From Candidatus Izemoplasmatales bacterium (GTDB lineage: Bacteria; Bacillota_I; Bacilli_A; Izemoplasmatales; Hujiaoplasmataceae), in the NCBI GenBank assembly GCA_028691315.1, contig JAQUZN010000006.1:1-47206 (forward strand): a stretch of DNA of 47,206 nucleotides, in the 5' to 3' direction. This document shows positions 33,001 through 42,151 of the stretch, in pieces; position 1 is the stretch's first letter, and each line of letters begins with the position of its first letter. The notes beneath the pieces are model-generated. The model saw only the letters and a program-made list of their open reading frames with translations. It was not told the DNA's origin and ran no database searches. The position numbers and the translations under genes were made by a program.

Positions 33001-34026
33001 ATGTCTAATAAATATAAAGAATCAGGTGTTAGTTTAGAAAAAGGCTATGAAACGATATCTCTAATTAAGAAACAAGTAAAGAAAACTTCTAACTTAGGAA
33101 CAATGACGAATATTGGCTCCTTTGGTGGCTTATTTGACCTATCAAAATACCACATTAAAGAACCAATTTTAGTATCTGGAACTGATGGAGTTGGCACAAA
33201 ACTGTTAATTGCTCAAGAAGCAAATATTCATAATACCATTGGAATTGATTTAGTTGCGATGTGTGTTAATGATGTTATTACTGTTTTAGCGAAGCCATTA
33301 TTTTTCCTTGATTACATTGCGGTTGGAGTGCTTGAACCAAAAATAGTTGAAGAAGTAATAAAAGGAATTACAGAAGGTTGCGTTCAGGCAGGCTGTTATT
33401 TAGTAGGTGGCGAAACTGCAGAAATGCCAGATATGTATAGTAAAAAACATTATGATTTAGCAGGGTATACGACCGGTGTTGTTGAAAAAAGTAAAATGCT
33501 TAATATTTCAAATGTAAAAGTTAAAGATGTATTATTAGGACTTAGTTCATCTGGATTGCATTCGAATGGATACTCATTAGTTCGAAAAATTCTGTTTAAA
33601 GATAATCATCTTAAATTACAAGATTATGTCAACGAATTAGAATGCACTTTACAAACAGAGTTATTAAAACCGACGATTATATATGTGAATGCAATCGAAG
33701 CTTTAAAAGATAAAGTAAACATTCATGGTATTTCTCATATTACTGGTGGTGGCTTTATCGAAAACATTCCAAGAATGTTGCCAGAAGATTTAGGAGCAGA
33801 AATAAAGGAAGATTCATTTGAAATTTATCCGATTTTTAAATATTTAGAGAATCTTGGTAACATTCCACATAAAGAAATGTTTAATATATTTAATATGGGA
33901 ATCGGTATGGTAATTGCTCTTAGTGAAGAAGATGCTAGAATTGCAATAAATATCTTAAGTAAAACGAATTATAAATCGCAAATTATCGGACAAGTTATCA
34001 AACAACCTGGGATTGAAATAATATGA
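33001..34026 (+). CDS. purM: Phosphoribosylformylglycinamidine cyclo-ligase (AIR synthase)
   Basis: The 341-residue enzyme closes FGAM to AIR using ATP. GTDGVGTKLLIAQ, AMCVNDVITVLAKPLFFLDYIA and GGETAEMPDMY are the signature motifs, and ITGGGFIENIPRMLP is the C-terminal one. Length is normal. It overlaps purN by four bases. Confidence 0.97.
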   Translation: MSNKYKESGVSLEKGYETISLIKKQVKKTSNLGTMTNIGSFGGLFDLSKYHIKEPILVSGTDGVGTKLLIAQEANIHNTIGIDLVAMCVNDVITVLAKPLFFLDYIAVGVLEPKIVEEVIKGITEGCVQAGCYLVGGETAEMPDMYSKKHYDLAGYTTGVVEKSKMLNISNVKVKDVLLGLSSSGLHSNGYSLVRKILFKDNHLKLQDYVNELECTLQTELLKPTIIYVNAIEALKDKVNIHGISHITGGGFIENIPRMLPEDLGAEIKEDSFEIYPIFKYLENLGNIPHKEMFNIFNMGIGMVIALSEEDARIAINILSKTNYKSQIIGQVIKQPGIEII

Positions 34027-34610
34027 AGAAACTAGCAGTTTTTGCTTCGGGATCGGGTAGTAATTTTCAAGCAATCCAAGAAGCAATTGATAACCAGATG
34101 CTTGACGCAAAAATAGAAATCCTTATATCTGATAAACCAAAATGTTTTGCTATTGAAAGAGCTAGGAACTTGAGTATCAATGTGTTTTCATTTTATGCAA
34201 ACAAATATACTGATAAGGATTCTTATGAAGAAGAAATTCTAAATCTTTTAGAAACATTAAATATCGATTTAATTGTACTTGCTGGGTATATGAGAATATT
34301 AGGACCTACGCTATTAAAAGGATTTAAAGGTAAAATTCTAAATATTCATCCTTCACTTCTACCTGCCTTTAAAGGAAAAGATGCAATTGGACAAGCTATC
34401 GATGCGAAACAAAACATCATTGGAGTTACAATACATTATGTGACAGAAGAACTTGATTCAGGAATGATAATTGCTCAGGAAAAATTAGATATCAGTCATA
34501 TGAAATCAAAAACAGAAATAGAAGAAAATATTCACAAAATTGAACATCAACTGTATCCAAATATTATCATGAAAGTACTGGAGGGTTATTATGAAAAGAG
34601 CACTTATTAG
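34023..34610 (+). CDS. purN: Phosphoribosylglycinamide formyltransferase
   Basis: This 195-residue folate-dependent enzyme converts GAR to FGAR. FASGSGSNFQAI is the phosphate-binding loop; AGYMRILGP and LNIHPSLLPAFKG carry the catalytic Asn and His, and the late TIHYVTEELDSG carries the Asp. It overlaps purH by 20 bases, the longest overlap in the operon. Confidence 0.96.
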   Translation: MKKLAVFASGSGSNFQAIQEAIDNQMLDAKIEILISDKPKCFAIERARNLSINVFSFYANKYTDKDSYEEEILNLLETLNIDLIVLAGYMRILGPTLLKGFKGKILNIHPSLLPAFKGKDAIGQAIDAKQNIIGVTIHYVTEELDSGMIIAQEKLDISHMKSKTEIEENIHKIEHQLYPNIIMKVLEGYYEKSTY

Positions 34611-36117
34611 TGTTAGTGATAAAACTAATATCGTTGAATTTGCGAAAGCTTTAGTAGAACTTGGCTTTGAAATTATATCCACTGGTGGAACGAAGAATTT
34701 ACTTGAACAGTCCAGTATAAAGGTAATGTCAATAGATGAATATACTGGATTTCCTGAAATACTAAATGGTAGAGTAAAAACACTACACCCTAAAGTTCAT
34801 GGGGGGCTTTTAGCATTAAGAGACAACCCATCACACATTAAGGAAGTTAATGATAATAACATTGAATACATTGATTTAGTATGTGTAAACCTTTATCCAT
34901 TTAAGGAAACAATATCCAGACCAAATGTTTCCTTTGACGAAGCTATTGAACAAATAGATATTGGTGGTCCATCAATGTTAAGAAGTGCAGCTAAAAATTA
35001 CAAGTTTGTAACTGTAGTTTCAGATATCTCTGATTATCAAAAAGTTCTTGATGAAATCAGAGAAAACAAAGATACTACTTTGGAAACAAAAAAATATTTG
35101 AGTAAGAAAGTTTTTCAAAAAACTGCTCAATATGATGCATACATTGCATCGTACTTAACTACCGAAATTCTACCTGAAAAACTTACTTTAACTTATGATC
35201 TTAGTAGTGAGCTACGATACGGAGAAAATCCTCATCAACAAGCTGGAGTATATAAACAAAATGACAATCCATATTCCATTTTTAATTGTAAAATTCTTAA
35301 TGGAAAAGAACTTTCGTATAATAACATTCAGGACGCAAATGCATCAATAAATATTCTTGCCGAATTTAAGGAACCCACGGCTGTTTGTTTAAAACATATG
35401 AATCCTTGTGGAGTAGCAAGTGATGCAAATATTATATCTGCATACAAAAATGCATACTTAAGCGATCCTGTTTCAATTTTCGGAGGAATTGTTGCACTAA
35501 ACCGAGAAGTATCTATAGAACTAGCGACAGAATTTAATAAGATTTTCTTAGAAATAATAATCGCTCCAAGTTATACAAAAGAAGCTTTAAATGAGTTGAA
35601 ACAGAAAAAAAACTTAAGAGTTTTAGAACTTGACACCACGAAAGAAAATACAGATAAAATGATGGCAGTATCTGTAAATGGTGGTATTCTTTATCAAGAA
35701 CTGGATAAATATCTAGTAAAGAAAGAAAACTTAAATATTGTAACAAGTTTAATTCCAAACGAAACTGACATAGATGAGCTATTATTTTCTTGGAAAATCG
35801 TAAAACACGTTAAATCTAATAGCATCGTAATAACTCATGAATATAAAACAGTAGGAGTTGGTGCGGGTCAAATGAACCGTGTTGGAGCCGCAAAAATCGC
35901 GCTAGATTGGGCGAAAGAGCACAACTATACAGAAAATCTAACTTTATCAAGCGATGCATTCTTTCCTTTTGATGATGTCGTAAAACTCGCTCATGAATAT
36001 GGAGTTACAAAGATTATTCAACCGGGGGGATCTATAAGAGATAAAGATTCAATAAAAGCTTGTAATGAATTAGGCATAATGATGGTATTTACTGGAAACA
36101 GACACTTTAAACATTAG
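34591..36117 (+). CDS. purH: AICAR transformylase / IMP cyclohydrolase
   Basis: The 508-residue bifunctional enzyme completes IMP synthesis. The N-terminal cyclohydrolase has STGGTKNLL, GRVKTLHPKVHGGLL and IDIGGPSMLRSAAKN. The transformylase part begins near RYGENPHQQAGVY and has CLKHMNPCGVA and the late GAGQMNRVGA and SDAFFPF. GGAGGG lies just before the ATG within purN. Confidence 0.97.
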   Translation: MKRALISVSDKTNIVEFAKALVELGFEIISTGGTKNLLEQSSIKVMSIDEYTGFPEILNGRVKTLHPKVHGGLLALRDNPSHIKEVNDNNIEYIDLVCVNLYPFKETISRPNVSFDEAIEQIDIGGPSMLRSAAKNYKFVTVVSDISDYQKVLDEIRENKDTTLETKKYLSKKVFQKTAQYDAYIASYLTTEILPEKLTLTYDLSSELRYGENPHQQAGVYKQNDNPYSIFNCKILNGKELSYNNIQDANASINILAEFKEPTAVCLKHMNPCGVASDANIISAYKNAYLSDPVSIFGGIVALNREVSIELATEFNKIFLEIIIAPSYTKEALNELKQKKNLRVLELDTTKENTDKMMAVSVNGGILYQELDKYLVKKENLNIVTSLIPNETDIDELLFSWKIVKHVKSNSIVITHEYKTVGVGAGQMNRVGAAKIALDWAKEHNYTENLTLSSDAFFPFDDVVKLAHEYGVTKIIQPGGSIRDKDSIKACNELGIMMVFTGNRHFKH

Positions 36118-36125
36118 GAGTATAT

Positions 36126-37370
36126 ATGAATATATTAGTACTTGGTAGCGGTGGCAGAGAACACGCTATTACCGCAAAACTGAAAGAATCAAAATATGCT
36201 GAAAATATATTTGTAATGCCAGGCAATCCTGGTACTTCAAAAATCGCTTGTAATATTGATAGAGATTCTTTTAATAATACGGAAGTACTTAATTTCTGTG
36301 TAGAAAAAAACATTGATTTAGTGATACCTGGTAGCGAAGTTTACTTAGAAAATGGTATTACAGATGTTTTATTACAAAAAAATATTCATGTATTTGGTCC
36401 AACGAAAGAAGCCACTCAAGTTGAAAGTTCAAAGAAATTCGCAAAAAACTTGATGGAAAAGTACAACATTCCAACAGCGAAATATGAAGTGTTTGATAAT
36501 TATGATTTAGCCTTAAAATACATTAAAAAAGTTGGAACGCCCATTGTAATCAAATATGATGGACTAGCCGGAGGCAAAGGAGTAGTAGTTGCAATGAATT
36601 TTGATGAAGCCAAAGCTGCTTTATTTAACATGTTAGTTAAGAAGGAATTTGGCAATGCATCAGTTGTAATCGAAGAATACTTAGAAGGGCCAGAGTTTTC
36701 TTTGATGTGTTTTGTAGATAATGGATTAGTTTTACCAATGCCAATAAGTCAAGATCACAAAAGATTGCTAGACGGCGACTTTGGGCCTAACACTGGTGGA
36801 ATGGGAATATATTCTCCAGTTCCAATAATTCATCCTAGTGTTGTAGAAGATTCAGTCGTTAACATTATGCAAAAAACAGTTGATTCCTTACTGAGAGAAG
36901 GCATTAACTATACTGGATTTTTATATGGTGGATTAATGGCTACTTGTGATGGGCCAAAAGTTATTGAGTTTAATGCCAGATTTGGTGATCCCGAAGCAGA
37001 AGTTTTATTGCCTAAACTTGAGTCTGATCTTGTTGAAATCATTTTAAATCTAAAAGCGAAAATAAAAACAAATATTATATGGAGTAGTGATTATGTATTA
37101 GGTGTAGTATTAGCCTCTAAAGGATATCCAAATGATTATCAAAACGGGTATTGTATTAAGGGATTGGACTTGATTAAAAATTCATACTTTCATATGGGAA
37201 CAAAAATGAAGGATAATGAGCTTATTACAAATGGTGGTAGAGTTCTATTCGTTTATGGAAGAGGGCATTCGCTTTTAGAGGCAAAAGCAGAAGCATATTC
37301 AAATATTAATAAAATTGAATGCATTAATTTATTATACAGAAGAGACATTGGAAATAAATCTTTAGTGTAA
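36126..37370 (+). CDS. purD: Phosphoribosylamine-glycine ligase (GAR synthetase)
   Basis: The 414-residue ATP-grasp enzyme joins glycine to phosphoribosylamine. VLGSGGREHAI is the N-terminal hallmark, KYDGLAGGKGVVVA the ATP loop, FGPNTGGMGIYSPVP and EFNARFGDPEAEVLLP the active-site motifs. It is the last gene of the operon, followed by a terminator. Length is normal. Confidence 0.97.
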   Translation: MNILVLGSGGREHAITAKLKESKYAENIFVMPGNPGTSKIACNIDRDSFNNTEVLNFCVEKNIDLVIPGSEVYLENGITDVLLQKNIHVFGPTKEATQVESSKKFAKNLMEKYNIPTAKYEVFDNYDLALKYIKKVGTPIVIKYDGLAGGKGVVVAMNFDEAKAALFNMLVKKEFGNASVVIEEYLEGPEFSLMCFVDNGLVLPMPISQDHKRLLDGDFGPNTGGMGIYSPVPIIHPSVVEDSVVNIMQKTVDSLLREGINYTGFLYGGLMATCDGPKVIEFNARFGDPEAEVLLPKLESDLVEIILNLKAKIKTNIIWSSDYVLGVVLASKGYPNDYQNGYCIKGLDLIKNSYFHMGTKMKDNELITNGGRVLFVYGRGHSLLEAKAEAYSNINKIECINLLYRRDIGNKSLV

Positions 37371-37506
37371 AGCAATAACTTTGAGATGGATATATATTTC
37401 TTTCTTTGTTTTGAAACACATCGTAAATATGAAGTGATTATAATTTTTATATCTGCATAAATTAATTTATAGATTTATAGCGAGATATATCTGGCTTATA
37501 TAATAT

Positions 37507-37542
37507 AAAAGATGATTGCTTTAGAAACAATCATCTTTTTTT
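37507..37542 (+). terminator. Terminator of the purine operon
   Basis: AAAAGATGATTG (37507-37518) pairs perfectly with CAATCATCTTTT (37528-37539) and T-rich sequence follows. It lies between the convergent purD and AraC-type genes and may also stop the minus-strand transcript. Confidence 0.88.
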
Positions 37543-37597
37543 ATTGGAGTTTATTTTTTTGTTATTAACAATTTTATCCAGAAGCCATGTAAACAAC

Positions 37598-38458
37598 TTA
37601 ATACACAAGTCTTGATTCTTCCAGAGTAGGATCAAACGCGTCTTTTACAGTCTTAATCGGTTTAACATCAAGCCTAAACTGTGCAGGAAGTTGTTTCGGT
37701 GAATAACCTGTTTCTTGTAAAAACATGCGATTAAAATGTCTAATTGAATAATAACCACATTTTACTGCTATCTCAGAAATGGGGATTCTTTCTTCACTAT
37801 TTAAGAAACCAATTGCTTTCTCGATGCGTACAATGTTCAGGTATTGTGAAAACGTCATACCACAAATATTTTTAAATAATTTTGAAAAATATGTATCACT
37901 AAGCCCCATGAAATTTGCCGCATCTGAAAAAGTTATGTATTCAAAAGCTTCATCAATCCGATTAAGAAGGTCCTTATAATTTAATATTGTTTTGTTTTTA
38001 ACGACACTTTGTACTACTTCTTCGTGCCTGAAAATATCTGAGACTAAATACATAATTAAAGAATTTGTTCTTAGTTCGTAAAACATACTCTGTTTTTTAA
38101 GTTCATCTTTAATCAATTCAAAGTATTTGTCAAGGTCATAATGATGTTGTAACAGAGGGGATTTTAAACAAAATGCACTTGTAATCTCCTCTGTGGGCTT
38201 ATTATCAAATAAGAAGATATACAGTAGACTATTTTCACTTCCTTTTATATAGTGTAGTGAACCACTTTGACAAAAAATGCTTTCGCCTTGTTCGAGAGAA
38301 TAGAGTTCTCCGTTTATAGATACGATGGCACTACCAATATGTGCATATATGATTTCATTGTCGATATGCCAATGACTAAGGTTGTGTAGATTAGCATATG
38401 CACCAACCCAAATTTTTTCTTTGCCACTATAGTTGCGTTTTTCGTATTGAACTAACAT
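37598..38458 (-). CDS. AraC-family regulator, probably of arabinose genes
   Basis: ATG 38458 (GGTGGTGGG just upstream) is preferred to an in-frame TTG at 38473, giving 286 residues. The N-terminus is a cupin-like sugar-sensing domain (HNLSHWHIDNEIIYAHIG...LEQGESIFCQSGSLHYI, about 25-80). The C-terminus has two AraC helix-turn-helices: FSDAANFMGLSDTYFSKLFKN and ISEIAVKCGYYSIRHFNRMF. It is divergent from the arabinose operon with 115 bases between the starts, which suggests it controls that operon in response to arabinose. Another sugar remains possible. Confidence 0.88.
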   Translation of the reverse strand: MLVQYEKRNYSGKEKIWVGAYANLHNLSHWHIDNEIIYAHIGSAIVSINGELYSLEQGESIFCQSGSLHYIKGSENSLLYIFLFDNKPTEEITSAFCLKSPLLQHHYDLDKYFELIKDELKKQSMFYELRTNSLIMYLVSDIFRHEEVVQSVVKNKTILNYKDLLNRIDEAFEYITFSDAANFMGLSDTYFSKLFKNICGMTFSQYLNIVRIEKAIGFLNSEERIPISEIAVKCGYYSIRHFNRMFLQETGYSPKQLPAQFRLDVKPIKTVKDAFDPTLEESRLVY

Positions 38459-38487
38459 ATACCCACCACCCAATAATAATTGCTCGT

Positions 38488-38516
38488 ATTATAACTCAAA
38501 AAATAATAAATGTCCA
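38488..38516 (-). promoter_or_regulatory. Promoter of the AraC-type gene
   Basis: On the minus strand TGGACA (38516-38511) and TATAAT (38493-38488) are separated by 17 bases. It faces away from the arabinose operon. A weak plus-strand pair, TTGCTA (38521-38526) and TAAAAT (38545-38550), may serve the operon. That weakness would suit a promoter needing activation. Confidence 0.75.
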
Positions 38517-38573
38517 ATACTTGCTAATAGAATTCTTTAATAATTAAAATGTAAATGGTAATATATCATCGGG

Positions 38574-39833
38574 ATGGATGAAATGAAAATAAAAACGAAT
38601 GATTTTTCTGGTGACTGTGCATGTGGTACTAGTCATCATACATCGACTGAATTTGTCATAATTGAAAGCGGTTGTATTAAGCATTTTGACGCTTATTTAA
38701 AGGAATATGGCATAGATGGCAAAGTTGTTGGTCTATTTGATACTAACACCATTAAAACAATACCACTTCATATCGTCACTCTTAATCAAACAATAATTTT
38801 GTCAACAGACAATTTGCATGCAAACGAACTGGCAGTAACAAATGTCTTAGACCAAATTATTTTTGATGCAGAAGTTATCGTTGCATTCGGTAGTGGTACT
38901 ATCCATGATATCGCTAGATATTGTGCAAAAGATAAAAACTTAGTTTTTGTGTCTTGCCCCACAGCAGCTAGTGTAGATGGTTTTTGTTCATCAGTTTGTG
39001 CAATGACATTTAACGGAATAAAAGTTACAGTTAATGCAGTTTCCCCAAAAATAGTAATTGCAGATTTAGATATAATCAAAAATGCTCCAATTCGATTGGT
39101 AAGAAGTGGCATTGGAGATGTAATCGGTAAATACATCGCTTTATGCGATTGGAAAATAAGCAATATATTAACAAAAGAATATTACTGTGAAAGAATTGCT
39201 AATCTTATGTTTGAGGCAGTAGAGACTGTAATCGAATTAGCAAATCCAAAAGTTGTTTGGAATGATGATTTTTATGAAAAAATTATGTATGCGCTTACTC
39301 TATCTGGGCTTTCAATGCAACTTATTGGCACGTCAAGACCAGCATCAGGATCCGAACATCATTTTTCACATCTAGTGACTATTGCCCCGAAAAATCTGGG
39401 TATTAAAACAGATGCATTGCACGGCGAGAGCGTCGGCATTGGTACGATTATTATGGCTGATGTGTATCACAATACAGTAGCTGACAAAGATATTTTTAAA
39501 AAACTTCATTTATCTTCAACTTCAAACTTGATATTTCCTTTTGATATTTTCGGTGAGTTTGGTGAAGTACTATACAAAGAAAATAAAATTGACTGTTTGA
39601 CAGAAGTAAACATAGAAACTCTTATGAATAAGTGGAGTGAGATATGCAATATAATTTCAAAGGTACCAAGTTCCACTGAACTTATATCACTTTACATACA
39701 ATTCGGAATCAAAACAACCTTAAAAGAAATTGGTATAGATAATTCTTTAAAAAACACACTTGTTAAGTTAAGTCCATATATGCGTAACAGACTAACTTTT
39801 GCTAGACTCTTGTGGATATTAAATATTAATTAA
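38574..39833 (+). CDS. araM: sn-Glycerol-1-phosphate dehydrogenase (AraM/EgsA family)
   Basis: At 419 residues (ATG 38583 is an alternative start) it is an iron-dependent-alcohol-dehydrogenase-like protein. The NAD site AFGSGTIHDIARYC (about 103-116) and SCPTAASVDGFCSS follow G1P dehydrogenases. Metal ligands are likely at GIGDVIGKY and HGESVGIGTI with GSEHHFSH. Bacillus AraM makes sn-glycerol-1-phosphate from DHAP, and the gene is in the ara operon there too. The substrate here is inferred from family and context. It is the first gene of the arabinose operon. Confidence 0.88.
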   Translation: MDEMKIKTNDFSGDCACGTSHHTSTEFVIIESGCIKHFDAYLKEYGIDGKVVGLFDTNTIKTIPLHIVTLNQTIILSTDNLHANELAVTNVLDQIIFDAEVIVAFGSGTIHDIARYCAKDKNLVFVSCPTAASVDGFCSSVCAMTFNGIKVTVNAVSPKIVIADLDIIKNAPIRLVRSGIGDVIGKYIALCDWKISNILTKEYYCERIANLMFEAVETVIELANPKVVWNDDFYEKIMYALTLSGLSMQLIGTSRPASGSEHHFSHLVTIAPKNLGIKTDALHGESVGIGTIIMADVYHNTVADKDIFKKLHLSSTSNLIFPFDIFGEFGEVLYKENKIDCLTEVNIETLMNKWSEICNIISKVPSSTELISLYIQFGIKTTLKEIGIDNSLKNTLVKLSPYMRNRLTFARLLWILNIN

Positions 39834-39844
39834 AGGAGTAAATA

Positions 39845-41449
39845 ATGCAAAGGAATCTGGAACAAATAAAAGCGGAAATACTAAATGGTGAAACGAAAAT
39901 TGGTATAGAGTTTGGATCAACTCGAATTAAAATAGTCTTGATTGGAAAAGACTATTCACCGATTTGTGATGGTAGTCATTCTTGGGAGAATGAGTTTGAT
40001 AACGGTTTTTGGACCTATTCTTTAGATAAAATTTGGGGTGGACTTCAAGATAGCTATATGAATATGATTGACAATGTAAAAGAGAAGTATGGAGTTGTTA
40101 TAAATAAAGTTAAAGCAATTGGTATAAGCGCGATGATGCATGGTTACATGGTCTTTGATAAAGACGATAAACAACTTACACCTTTTAGGACATGGAGAAA
40201 CTCAACAACACTTCAAGCTTCCAAAGAACTAACAACATTATTTAACTTTAATATTCCTCAAAGGTGGAGCATAGCACATTTATACCAAGCAGTACTTAAT
40301 GGCGAGAAACATGTTGAAAAGATTGATTACTTGACAACTTTAGCAGGTTACATTCATTGGCGCTTAACTGGATCAAAAGTGGTAGGCGTAGGCGAAGCAT
40401 CGGGAATAATTCCTTTGGAAAACGGTCAAAATAAATATAATAAAAAGATGATGTCAATATTTAATAGTATTGTGGATATTAAAAATATGCCATGGACCTT
40501 AAACGATATACTTCCAAAAATACTAGCAGCTGGAGAAAATGCAGGGCAACTGACTGTAGAAGGTGCAAGACTACTAGACATTAGCGGGAATTTACAAAGT
40601 GGAATTCCATTTTGTCCACCAGAAGGCGATGCAGAAACAGGTATGGTGGCTACCAATAGCGTTGTGCCTAAGACTGGAAATGTATCTGCAGGTACTTCAA
40701 TCTTTGCGATGATAGTACTAGATAAACCACTTAAAGGCGTTCATTCGGAAATTGATGTTGTTACTACCCCATCTGGAAAACCAGTCGCAATGGTACATGC
40801 CAACAACTGCTCAAGCGATATAAATTCATGGGTTAGTATATTTGAAGAATTTTCGAATCTGCTTAAATTAGATAATAAAAAAACTGACATCTATAACCTA
40901 CTATTTACACTAGCACTTAATGGTGATGATGATTGTGGAAATATGATGGCATATAACTTTTATTCCGGCGAGCATATTCTTGGCATATCCGAGGGAAGAC
41001 CCTTATTTGTACGCAAGGCTGACAGTAAATTCAATCTATCAAACTTTATGCGTATGAATTTTTATTCAGCATTCTGTGTATTAAAAACAGGGCTTAATAT
41101 TTTACTGAAAGAAGAAAATGTTAATATCGATCGTATCACTGCTCACGGAGGTCTATTTAAAGTCAAAGGAGTAGCGCAAAATTTTTTGGCTGATGCTATT
41201 AATGCTCCTATTGCTGTACTTGATACCGCTGGAGAAGGTGGAGCATGGGGTATGGCATTGTTAGCAGCTTATATGTTTGAAAAAGGCACAATGTCTTTTG
41301 AAGAATTCTTGGAAAACAAAGTGTTCACAGGTAAAGAGTATTCTTTGATTAATCCAACAGAAGTTGGCGTCAATAGTTTCGAAAAATACTATAAATCATT
41401 CTACGAGTGTTTGCCTATTGAAACCCAAGCGATAAGGAGTATGAAGTAA
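39845..41449 (+). CDS. araB: Ribulokinase-type FGGY carbohydrate kinase
   Basis: The 534-residue FGGY kinase has the N-terminal phosphate loop IGIEFGSTRIKIVLIG, ISAMMHGYMVFD, a nucleotide/sugar region GDAETGMVATNSVVPKTGNVSAGTS and the C-terminal HGGLFKVKGVAQ...DTAGEGGAWGMALLA. It should phosphorylate L-ribulose using ATP. It sits between the araM-like and epimerase genes, separated from araM by eleven bases with AAAGGAG. Xylulokinase is the alternative within this superfamily; the neighbouring epimerase and isomerase favour ribulose. Confidence 0.87.
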   Translation: MQRNLEQIKAEILNGETKIGIEFGSTRIKIVLIGKDYSPICDGSHSWENEFDNGFWTYSLDKIWGGLQDSYMNMIDNVKEKYGVVINKVKAIGISAMMHGYMVFDKDDKQLTPFRTWRNSTTLQASKELTTLFNFNIPQRWSIAHLYQAVLNGEKHVEKIDYLTTLAGYIHWRLTGSKVVGVGEASGIIPLENGQNKYNKKMMSIFNSIVDIKNMPWTLNDILPKILAAGENAGQLTVEGARLLDISGNLQSGIPFCPPEGDAETGMVATNSVVPKTGNVSAGTSIFAMIVLDKPLKGVHSEIDVVTTPSGKPVAMVHANNCSSDINSWVSIFEEFSNLLKLDNKKTDIYNLLFTLALNGDDDCGNMMAYNFYSGEHILGISEGRPLFVRKADSKFNLSNFMRMNFYSAFCVLKTGLNILLKEENVNIDRITAHGGLFKVKGVAQNFLADAINAPIAVLDTAGEGGAWGMALLAAYMFEKGTMSFEEFLENKVFTGKEYSLINPTEVGVNSFEKYYKSFYECLPIETQAIRSMK

Positions 41450-41452
41450 ACT

Positions 41453-42151
41453 ATGTTAACAAAACTTAAGGAACAAGTTCTGAATGCAAATTTAGAATTG
41501 GTAAAAAATGGACTTGTCATTTATACTTGGGGTAATGTGTCCGCCATTGATCGAAAAACCAGACTTGTTGCTATTAAGCCTAGTGGTATTGCGTATAGCA
41601 TATTAAATGTAGATGATATTGTCGTAGTTAACCTGGATGGACAAGTAGTTGAAGGGATTCTTAATCCTTCTGTTGACTTGCAGACACATTTAGTACTTTA
41701 CAAGAAGTTCGACAAAATTGGTGGAATTGCACATACCCATAGTACATATGCTACTGCATATGCTCAAGCAAACAAAAGTATCTTGCCTTATGGAACAACA
41801 CATGCAGATTATTTTTATGGCGAAATACCTTGTACTAGGCCACTTACTGAAGATGAAGTTGAGTATAATTACGAATATAGCACTGGAAAAGTCATCATTC
41901 GTACTTTTGAAAATTGTGACCCGCTGGCTATTCCTGCGTGTTTAGTTGGGAATCATGGTGTCTTTGCTTGGGGAGAATCGGCTGAAGAAGCTGTCCACAA
42001 CGCAACAGTCACTGAGCAATGCGCAAAAATGGCTTATTTAACAGAAACCCTTTGCCCAGGAGCAAAACCAATTGATCAATATTTACTTGATAAGCATTTT
42101 AACAGAAAACACGGAAAAAATGCGTCTTACGGACAGAAAGGCTCCTTATGA
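41453..42151 (+). CDS. araD: L-ribulose-5-phosphate 4-epimerase
   Basis: The 232-residue class II aldolase-like enzyme has TWGNVSAIDR, KPSGIAYSIL and the zinc-binding AHTHSTYATAYAQ with the later NHGVFAWG (third His). It converts L-ribulose-5-P to D-xylulose-5-P. Length matches the family. Its stop overlaps the araA start by four bases. Confidence 0.94.
   Translation: MLTKLKEQVLNANLELVKNGLVIYTWGNVSAIDRKTRLVAIKPSGIAYSILNVDDIVVVNLDGQVVEGILNPSVDLQTHLVLYKKFDKIGGIAHTHSTYATAYAQANKSILPYGTTHADYFYGEIPCTRPLTEDEVEYNYEYSTGKVIIRTFENCDPLAIPACLVGNHGVFAWGESAEEAVHNATVTEQCAKMAYLTETLCPGAKPIDQYLLDKHFNRKHGKNASYGQKGSL

Noticed and set aside
38574-39833. Archaeal membrane-lipid synthesis genes
   Set aside because: The dehydrogenase is of the bacterial AraM type in an arabinose operon. 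No prenyl-ether lipid genes are seen in the window.
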